This document shows, in pieces, positions 30,288 to 35,550 of a stretch of 35,550 nt of DNA; the stretch's first letter is position 1; every line of letters starts with the position of its first letter. The DNA is from Acidimicrobiia bacterium (GTDB taxonomy: Bacteria > Actinomycetota > Acidimicrobiia > IMCC26256 > PALSA-555), in assembly GCA_035948415.1 (NCBI GenBank), contig DASZJD010000045.1:1-35550 (forward strand), given 5' to 3'. The position numbers were made by a program, and so were the translations under genes. The notes under the pieces were generated by a model. The model saw only the letters and a program-made list of their open reading frames with translations. It made no database searches and was not told where the DNA came from.

Positions 30288-31193
30288 ATGGGGATCTGTG
30301 ACGGGCGAATCGCGGTCGTGACCGGCGCCGGGCGCGGCCTCGGCCGCGCGCACGCGCTCGAGCTGGCGCGGCAGGGCGCGCGCGTGGTCGTCAACGACCT
30401 CGGCGTGGCGCTCGACGGCCGCGGCCGCGACGCCGCGACCGCCCAGGCCGTCGTCGACGAGATCACCGCGCTCGGGGGCGAGGCGGTCGCCAACGGCGAC
30501 GACGTCGCCGATTGGGACGGCGCCGCGTCGCTCGTGCGCGCCGCCCTCGACACCTACGGCGGGCTCGACGTGCTCGTCAACAACGCCGGGTTCACGCGGG
30601 ACCGCATGGTGGTGAGCGGCACCGAGGACGAGTGGGACGCGGTGGTGCGGGTCCACCTGAAGGGGCACTACGCGCCGACGCGGCACGCCAGCGGCTACTG
30701 GCGCGACCGGTCGAAGGCGGGCGAGCCGGTCGACGCGCGCGTCGTGAACACCAGCAGCGGGGCCGGCCTGCTCGGCAGCGTCGGCCAGGCCGCGTACAGC
30801 GCCGCCAAGGCCGGGATCGCCATCCTCACGATCGTCGAGGCGACCGAGCTGGCACGCTACGGCGTCACCGCCAACGCCCTCGCCCCGTCGGCGCGCACCC
30901 GGATGACCGAGGAGGCCTTCGCCGACGCCATGACCCGGCCCGAGTCCGGGTTCGACGCCATGGACCCGGCCAACGTGGCGCCGCTCGTGGCCTGGCTGGC
31001 GAGCGAGGAGTCGGGCGACGTGACCGGCCAGGTCTTCGAGGTCGAGGGCGGGCGGGTCAGCGTCGCCGAGCGGTGGCACCACGGCCCGGCCCGCCGGCGG
31101 GGGTCCCGCTGGGAGCCGGACGAGCTGGGGCCGGTGATCCGCGAGCTCCTCGGCGAGCTCCGCCCCCCCGACCCCGTGTACGGGACCCCCTAA
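30288..31193 (+). CDS. SDR oxidoreductase of the MFE-2 (3-hydroxyacyl-CoA dehydrogenase) type
   Basis: A 301-residue short-chain dehydrogenase. The N-terminus GRIAVVTGAGRGLGRAHALELARQGARVVVNDLG with the following Gly/Asp-rich loop is typical of the dehydrogenase part of peroxisomal multifunctional enzyme 2 and its bacterial relatives. Then NNAG (98-101), S156/S157, Y170 and K174. Such enzymes oxidise (3R)-hydroxyacyl-CoA, which would suit the MaoC hydratase in this window. The long C-terminal tail after residue 260 is Arg/Pro-rich. It converges with the methyltransferase, with a four-base overlap of stops. Confidence 0.83.
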   Translation: MGICDGRIAVVTGAGRGLGRAHALELARQGARVVVNDLGVALDGRGRDAATAQAVVDEITALGGEAVANGDDVADWDGAASLVRAALDTYGGLDVLVNNAGFTRDRMVVSGTEDEWDAVVRVHLKGHYAPTRHASGYWRDRSKAGEPVDARVVNTSSGAGLLGSVGQAAYSAAKAGIAILTIVEATELARYGVTANALAPSARTRMTEEAFADAMTRPESGFDAMDPANVAPLVAWLASEESGDVTGQVFEVEGGRVSVAERWHHGPARRRGSRWEPDELGPVIRELLGELRPPDPVYGTP

Positions 31194-32278
31194 GACGGCG
31201 CCAGCTCGACGATCGTGGCGACGGGCAGGGCCTGCCGGCCCGTGACCCGCAGGCCCGCCCGCGCGAACAGGGCGTCGAACTCGGCCCGGGTGCGCTCGCG
31301 CCCGGCGCCGGTATCCACGAGCATCTCGAGGTCCACCGCCTTGGCCGGGTGCCACCCGCGGTGCCGCGGCAGCTCCTGCTCGACGACGAGCACCCGCCCG
31401 CCCGGCGCCAGCGCCCGGCGGACGTTGCCGAGGATGCGCACGCACGAGTCGTCGTCCCAGTCGTGGACGACGGCCTGGAGGACGTAGCGGTCCCGAGCCT
31501 CGGGCACCGACGAGAAGAAGTCGCCGCCGACGACCTCGACCCGGTCGGCGACCCCGGCCGCCTCGAGCACCGGCCCGGCGCCGGCCACCACCTCGGGCAG
31601 GTCGAACAGCGTCCCGCGCACCCCCGGGTGCGCGGCGAGGACCCCGGCCAGCAGGGTGCCGGTGCCGCCGCCGACGTCGCACACGTCCCGACAGGTCGCG
31701 AAGTCGGGACGCGCCGCCAGCGCCTCGAGCTGCAGCCGCGACACCGCCGCCATCGCGGCGGCGAACAGCGTCCCGGCCTCCGGGTCGTGCTCGGTGAGCT
31801 GCTCCCAGAACGGCCGGCCGAAGGCGACGGCCGCGGCCGAGTCGCCGGTGCGCACGGCGTGGCCGAGCCGGGCCCAGAGGGCCAGGTGCCAGGGGGACCC
31901 GAAGAACCGGGCCCACGCCGACAGCGAGCCGGGGTGGGAGGACGCCAGCAGCGCCGACGCCCGGTTGTTCGCCCAGCGGCCGTCGCCGCGGCGGCGGAAG
32001 ACACCCCGGGCGACGAGGTACCGCAGGAGGCGGGCGAGGGCGTCGGCCTCGGCGCCGGCCGTCGCGGCCAGCTCCGTCGTCGTGGCGGGCCCGCGCGCGA
32101 GCGCGTCGGCGACGCCGAGCTCGGCCGCGGTGGCGAGCGCGGCGGTGTCGAGGACGCCGAGGGTCCGCTCCATGACGAGGAGCTCTGGCGGCCCGAGGGC
32201 GTCGCGGAGGCGGGTCAGCCCGTTCCGGGCCGCGAAGACCGGCCGCAGCACCCACGCCGGCGGCAGGCGCCGCGGCAT
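31190..32278 (-). CDS. SAM-dependent O-methyltransferase, family 2
   Basis: A 362-residue methyltransferase of the plant-type O-methyltransferase family (also hydroxyneurosporene or TcmN-like). An N-terminal winged-helix dimerisation domain (ELGVADALARGPATTTELA) precedes the SAM domain with DVGGGTGTLLAGVL, TLFDLPEVV and LQAVVHDWDDDSC, in which the histidine is the catalytic base position. It should methylate a hydroxyl of a small aromatic or polyketide-like compound. ATG 32278 lies four bases after the stop of the upstream thiolase, so the two are one operon. Confidence 0.85.
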   Translation of the reverse strand: MPRRLPPAWVLRPVFAARNGLTRLRDALGPPELLVMERTLGVLDTAALATAAELGVADALARGPATTTELAATAGAEADALARLLRYLVARGVFRRRGDGRWANNRASALLASSHPGSLSAWARFFGSPWHLALWARLGHAVRTGDSAAAVAFGRPFWEQLTEHDPEAGTLFAAAMAAVSRLQLEALAARPDFATCRDVCDVGGGTGTLLAGVLAAHPGVRGTLFDLPEVVAGAGPVLEAAGVADRVEVVGGDFFSSVPEARDRYVLQAVVHDWDDDSCVRILGNVRRALAPGGRVLVVEQELPRHRGWHPAKAVDLEMLVDTGAGRERTRAEFDALFARAGLRVTGRQALPVATIVELAPS

Positions 32279-32281
32279 CGC

Positions 32282-33490
32282 CTACACGCGCTCGACGACC
32301 ATCGCCATGCCCTGGCCGCCGCCGACGCACATGGTCTCGAGCCCGTAGCGGCCGCCGCGGTCCTCGAGCCCGTTCAGCAGCGTGGCCATGATCCGCGCCC
32401 CGGTCATCCCGAACGGGTGCCCGAGGGCGATGGCCCCGCCGTGCACGTTCAGCCGCTCCCACGGCACGCCGAGGTGCCGCGCCGACGGGATGACCTGGGC
32501 CGCGAACGCCTCGTTGATCTCGACCAGGTCGATCTGGTCGATCTGGAGGCCGGCCCGGGCCAGCGCCTGGCGGCTGGCCTCGATCGGGCCGAGCCCCATG
32601 ATCTCGGGGTCGAGCGCGGTGACGCCGGACGAGATGACCCGCGCCCGCGGCGTGATCCCGAGCCGCTCGGCGCGGGTGTCGCTCATCACGATCGTGGCGG
32701 CGGCGCCGTCGTTGAGCGGGCACGAGTTGCCGGCGGTGACCGTCCCGTCGGGGCGGAACGCCGGCTTCAGCTGCGACAGCTTCTCGAGCGTGGTGTCGGG
32801 CCGGGGGCCGTCGTCGAGGGCGACGAGCCGCCCGTCCGGCACCGTGACCGGCGTGATCTCCCGCTCGAAGAACCCGTTCTTCTGCGCCTCGACCGCCCGC
32901 TGCTGGGACAGGAGCGCGAACTCGTCCATCTCCTCGCGCGTCACTCGCTCGCGCTCGGCGACGTTCTCGGCCGTCTGGCCCATGGCGATGTACACGTCGG
33001 GGAGGCCGGCCGGCGGCTCCCAGGGCCCCTGGCCGCCCTCAGTTCGGGTGGCGGTGCGGGCCTCGGCGTCGGCGAAGGCGGCGTTGTGGGTACCGGGAAG
33101 CCCGTCGGACATCCCCCTGGCGAAGCGGCTCACCGTCTCGACCCCACCGGCCACGAACACGTCGCCTTCGCCGGCCTTGATGGCGTGGGCGGCCATGCGA
33201 ATCGTCTGGAGGGACGACGAGCAGTAGCGGTTGACGGTGGTGCCGGGGACGTCAGGGAGCCCAGCCAGGATGGCGGCGACCCGGGCCACGTTGTACCCGG
33301 ACTCGCCCCCGGGCTGGCCGCAGCCCCAGATGACGTCTTCGACCGTCTGGCGATCGAGTTGGGGCAGCTTGTCGAGCACGGCCGTGATGATGGTGGCGCT
33401 CAGGTCGTCGGGTCGGAAATCGACCAACGAGCCCTTGTTGGCCCGTCCGATCGGCGAGCGGGCAGTGGCGACGATCACGGCTTCGGCCAT
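32282..33490 (-). CDS. fadA3: Acetyl-CoA C-acyltransferase, FadA3-like
   Basis: A 402-residue thiolase with nucleophile C90 (NRYCSSSLQ), the NEAF motif, GGAIALGHPFGMTG and CVGGGQGMAM. It closely resembles my recollection of FadA3 (Rv1074c): MAEAVIVATARSPIGRANKGSLV, GCGQPGGESGYNVARV and MGLGPIEASRQALARAG. It releases acetyl-CoA in beta-oxidation. Unlike many neighbours it has a proper Shine-Dalgarno (CGGAGG about eight bases before the ATG), and a TAGCGT about 35 bases upstream could be a -10 box within the end of the alkyltransferase-like gene. It is distinct from FadA6 in this window. Confidence 0.88.
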   Translation of the reverse strand: MAEAVIVATARSPIGRANKGSLVDFRPDDLSATIITAVLDKLPQLDRQTVEDVIWGCGQPGGESGYNVARVAAILAGLPDVPGTTVNRYCSSSLQTIRMAAHAIKAGEGDVFVAGGVETVSRFARGMSDGLPGTHNAAFADAEARTATRTEGGQGPWEPPAGLPDVYIAMGQTAENVAERERVTREEMDEFALLSQQRAVEAQKNGFFEREITPVTVPDGRLVALDDGPRPDTTLEKLSQLKPAFRPDGTVTAGNSCPLNDGAAATIVMSDTRAERLGITPRARVISSGVTALDPEIMGLGPIEASRQALARAGLQIDQIDLVEINEAFAAQVIPSARHLGVPWERLNVHGGAIALGHPFGMTGARIMATLLNGLEDRGGRYGLETMCVGGGQGMAMVVERV

Positions 33491-33528
33491 CGAGGGTCCT
33501 CCGTACGGTTCGGGGCGGCCCGGTCACG

Positions 33529-33828
33529 CTACCGGCGGCGGCCGAACCCGACCACCCGGTCGCCTCGTACGGCCACACCCTCGGCCCGCAACCGCCGCCC
33601 CTGCTCGGGCTCGTGGCCGGGGGCCAACCGCCCGTCGCTCTTGACGACCCGCCACCACGGCAGCCCGTCGGAGCGGCTGAGCACGCGCCCGACGGCCCGG
33701 GCCGCTCCGGGCGCGCCGGCCTCGATCGCCACCTCGCCGTAGCTCACGACCTCGCCGCGCTCGAGGGCCTTGACCACGGCCTCGACCCGGACGGCGAGGG
33801 AGGCGCGGTCACCCGCCGGCTCGCTCAT
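33529..33828 (-). CDS. MGMT-family alkyltransferase-like (ATL) protein
   Basis: A 99-residue protein with the DNA-binding part of O6-alkylguanine-DNA alkyltransferase: VVSYGEVAIEAGAPGAARAVGRVL and then LPWWRVVKSDGRL. The reactive cysteine of PCHRV is replaced by Trp (PWWRV), the mark of ATL proteins, which cannot remove alkyl groups but bind O6-alkylguanine and flag it for nucleotide excision repair. It lacks the N-terminal MGMT domain, as usual for ATLs. ATG 33828 overlaps the stop of the upstream membrane protein by four bases. Confidence 0.85.
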   Translation of the reverse strand: MSEPAGDRASLAVRVEAVVKALERGEVVSYGEVAIEAGAPGAARAVGRVLSRSDGLPWWRVVKSDGRLAPGHEPEQGRRLRAEGVAVRGDRVVGFGRRR

Positions 33829-34397
33829 GCCACCGCCGACGTGACGCCCCTGCCGGGAACGCTGAACACGCGGGCCACGCTCACGAGTAGGGGCGCACCC
33901 TGGAGGTAGATGCCGGCCAGCCACCAGGGCACGTGGTACACGTCTGGATGGGTGTAGTGGAACGCGCCCGTCCCGGCCAATGTCCCCTCGTAGAGCACGC
34001 CGCCGCCGGCGAGCAGCAGGCTGGCGACGAGCAGCGGCCACCGATCGGACCGGGTGACGATCCGCCCGGTCCAGGCCACGGCCAGCACCGACGCCACCAG
34101 CACGGCGTGGTGGGCACCGAACACGCCGGTGGCGCCGTAGGCAACCAGGAACCAGGCCGCTTGACCGGCGACCTCCGTCGGGTCCGGCCGGGGCGAGTGG
34201 CGGGCGGAGACCCGGGCGACCGGCACGGACGCGGCCACCATCAGGCAAACGGCCACGCCGAACTGCGGGGCGACCCACCACGCTTGTCCGGCCAACCACG
34301 GGTGGGCATAGGTCAGCACTGACGATCGGACGTGGATCTGATCACAGGCCGCGCCGCCCACGGCCCCGGCCACAGCCAGACCCAGCCACCTCCGCAT
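33825..34397 (-). CDS. Small integral membrane protein of unknown family
   Basis: A 190-residue protein with about five to six hydrophobic segments: LGLAVAGAVGGAACDQI at the start, WWVAPQFGVAVCLMVAASVPVA, AAWFLVAYGATGVFG, AVLVASVLAVAWTG, WPLLVASLLLAGGGV and WWLAGIYLQGAPLLVSVA. Conserved-looking polar spots are the CDQIHV and HYTHPDVYHVPWW parts, which hold several His. I do not recognise the family and see no catalytic motif. The ATG at 34397 is followed by MRRW, a typical positive-inside start. It is coupled by an ATGA overlap to the ATL gene. Confidence 0.65.
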   Translation of the reverse strand: MRRWLGLAVAGAVGGAACDQIHVRSSVLTYAHPWLAGQAWWVAPQFGVAVCLMVAASVPVARVSARHSPRPDPTEVAGQAAWFLVAYGATGVFGAHHAVLVASVLAVAWTGRIVTRSDRWPLLVASLLLAGGGVLYEGTLAGTGAFHYTHPDVYHVPWWLAGIYLQGAPLLVSVARVFSVPGRGVTSAVA

Positions 34398-34569
34398 CGA
34401 CGGCGACCGTACCCGGGACGGTGGCCGACAGGGCGAGCCCAGAGACCGGCAACGCCGCTGTGGCCCACGCCGCCTCAGAACCCGCCTCAGAACAGTGACC
34501 CTCCGGCCCCTGGAGTCCTATCCGGCGGCGCGACGGGCCGGCGCCTGTACGGTGGATGCCCGAATCCTG
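34398..34569. promoter_or_regulatory. Divergent intergenic region, possible -10 for the kinase
   Basis: TACGGT at 34548-34553 is the best -10 candidate for the downstream kinase and would give a leader of about nine bases to ATG 34570. No clear element is seen for the minus-strand gene. The region has no Shine-Dalgarno of note. Confidence 0.35.
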
Positions 34570-35547
34570 ATGACGGCCGTACTGCGAGCGCACGCCGCGC
34601 TCCGAGAAGCGGGCCTCACCTACGTCGGACGACCCACCCGGGCCGTCAACTCGACGAACGAGGTCTGGTTCGCGGGGCCCTACGTGCTCCGGATCAACCC
34701 CCACCCGGAGTCCCGGGTGCTCGACCACGAACGCGTCGTGCTCGAGGCGCTGACCGACCAGGTGCCCGCCCCCCAAGTCATCGCCTATGGCGAGGCGACG
34801 TTCGGCGAGTGGCTGGTGATCACCCGGGTCGCCGGTCAGGAGATGAGCCGGATCTGGCCGGCCATGTCCAACGACACCCGCAAGGCGGCCGTCACCGCCC
34901 TCGGCCTGGCCCTGCGCCAGCTCCACCGGCTGGACACCGCCGGCACCGGCATTGCCGAACTCGGACCCTCTTCGGCGACCTCGCCGGATTGCCCCCATCA
35001 ACTTCCTGCCGAGCGACTTCTCGAGGTCCTGGCCGAGGCGGCACAGCTGCCCTACGTCGACCGGGCCGTCATGGGCGGCGCCATGGACATGGTCCTGTCG
35101 ACCGGCAGCGCTCTCGACGACGGGGCCGACTCCTTCATCCACGGGGACCTCCACTTCGAGAACGTGTTGGTCGACGACGGCGCCGACGTCACGGGCATCG
35201 TCGACTTCGAATGGGCCCGACCGGGACCGGCCGACCTCGACCTCGACGTCTTGTTGCACTCCCTCGCCGACCCGGCCCTGCACGTCGCCACCGACTACGA
35301 CACCCTCCCCCGCCGGCGGGACTTCGAGCACGTGACCGCCTGGCTCCGCCACGCCTACCCCGACCTGTTCGCCCATCCCCGCCTGGTCGAGCGTCTGACC
35401 CTGTACCGGCTCTCCTACGACACCCGGGCCCTGCTCCAGCAACCGCCCGACCGTCCGGCCGACGGGCTGTCGACCCACCACCCGTACCGCCGGCTGAGGC
35501 GAGTCGTCGAAGGCCGCAGCAACCTGGCCTGGATCCTGACCGGCTGA
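34570..35547 (+). CDS. Aminoglycoside phosphotransferase (APH)-family kinase
   Basis: A protein-kinase-fold small-molecule phosphotransferase of 325 residues from ATG 34570. The N-lobe has RPTRAVNSTNEVWF and YVLRINPHPES (nucleotide-binding lysine position held by Arg), then WLVITRVAGQEMSRIW. The catalytic loop is FIHGDLHFENVLVDDG with the catalytic Asp and Asn-containing site, and the metal motif is IVDFEWARPGPADLD. Family members phosphorylate antibiotics, homoserine, choline or sugars; the substrate cannot be told. The start is uncertain: GTG 34495 and GTG 34552 are in frame, but the -10 box at 34548 and family alignment favour 34570. The gene is complete, ending three bases from the window edge. 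Confidence 0.8.
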   Translation: MTAVLRAHAALREAGLTYVGRPTRAVNSTNEVWFAGPYVLRINPHPESRVLDHERVVLEALTDQVPAPQVIAYGEATFGEWLVITRVAGQEMSRIWPAMSNDTRKAAVTALGLALRQLHRLDTAGTGIAELGPSSATSPDCPHQLPAERLLEVLAEAAQLPYVDRAVMGGAMDMVLSTGSALDDGADSFIHGDLHFENVLVDDGADVTGIVDFEWARPGPADLDLDVLLHSLADPALHVATDYDTLPRRRDFEHVTAWLRHAYPDLFAHPRLVERLTLYRLSYDTRALLQQPPDRPADGLSTHHPYRRLRRVVEGRSNLAWILTG

Positions 35548-35550
35548 GCC

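Noticed and set aside
29403-32723. A 1106-codon open frame on the minus strand
   Set aside because: Only its last 287 codons are a real gene (luciferase-like). The rest runs opposite the SDR or through the methyltransferase and thiolase in another frame and is Arg/Gly/Ala-rich without motifs, a product of high GC.
30512-33742. A 1076-codon open frame on the plus strand
   Set aside because: It overlaps the SDR in another frame, then runs antisense to the methyltransferase, the FadA3-like thiolase and the ATL gene, all of which have clear motifs. Its translation is low-complexity.
1-35550. CRISPR array
   Set aside because: No series of regularly spaced short repeats was seen; the only short tandem repeat is the two-copy one at 1660-1701.

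Overview
The window is about 70% G+C or more, densely coded and rich in short stop/start overlaps (ATGA, GTGA). It carries F420-type luciferase-like oxidoreductases, a DUF3039 protein, many GTG starts and many promoters that look leaderless. This points to a high-GC actinobacterium, possibly of the Acidimicrobiia; the taxon is inferred from gene content and base composition, not from a marker gene.

Layout. 1-1927: the 3' end of an IPT/TIG-repeat surface protein, a small membrane protein, a degraded stretch with a tandem 19-bp repeat, and a tRNA-Arg(CCU). 1928-8743: an acyl-CoA ligase, a cupin plus amidohydrolase pair, a truncated amidohydrolase start, DUF3039, a zinc alcohol dehydrogenase with a dienelactone hydrolase, and a CPBP membrane protease. 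8744-12251: a membrane-anchored alpha/beta hydrolase, a MaoC hydratase, and a lone TnpB (RNA-guided nuclease family) lying exactly between maoC and the next, divergent gene. 12257-29419: a large set of genes resembling the mycobacterial KstR2-regulon genes that degrade steroid rings C and D (the HIP pathway). 29403-35547: a second luciferase-like enzyme, a SDR, an O-methyltransferase, a FadA3-type thiolase, an alkyltransferase-like protein, a small membrane protein and an APH-family kinase.

How the genes work together. By recalled similarity the HIP set includes IpdE1/FadE30 (12257), IpdF (13444), EchA20 (15990), a second divergent EchA20-like protein (21125) followed by IpdA, IpdB and IpdC in the mycobacterial gene order, a FadE31/FadE32-like dehydrogenase pair (26134, 27284) and FadA6 (28268). 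In mycobacteria these proteins activate and reduce the HIP-CoA side chain, hydrolyse ring D (EchA20), open ring C (IpdAB) and thiolyse the product (FadA6). I see no fadD3, no kstR2 and no KstR2-type operator, so ligation and regulation would be encoded elsewhere. A DUF35 protein and a thiolase-fold protein without the usual thiolase histidine follow EchA20 and recall the Ltp2/ChsH2 retro-aldolase arrangement.

The most interesting items are the TnpB insertion flanked by inverted repeats that may be halves of a split operator, the split of EchA20 into a canonical and a divergent paralogue, the DUF35/degenerate-thiolase pair, and a set of leaderless promoters, including one 7-bp sequence that appears to serve as the -10 box in both directions.
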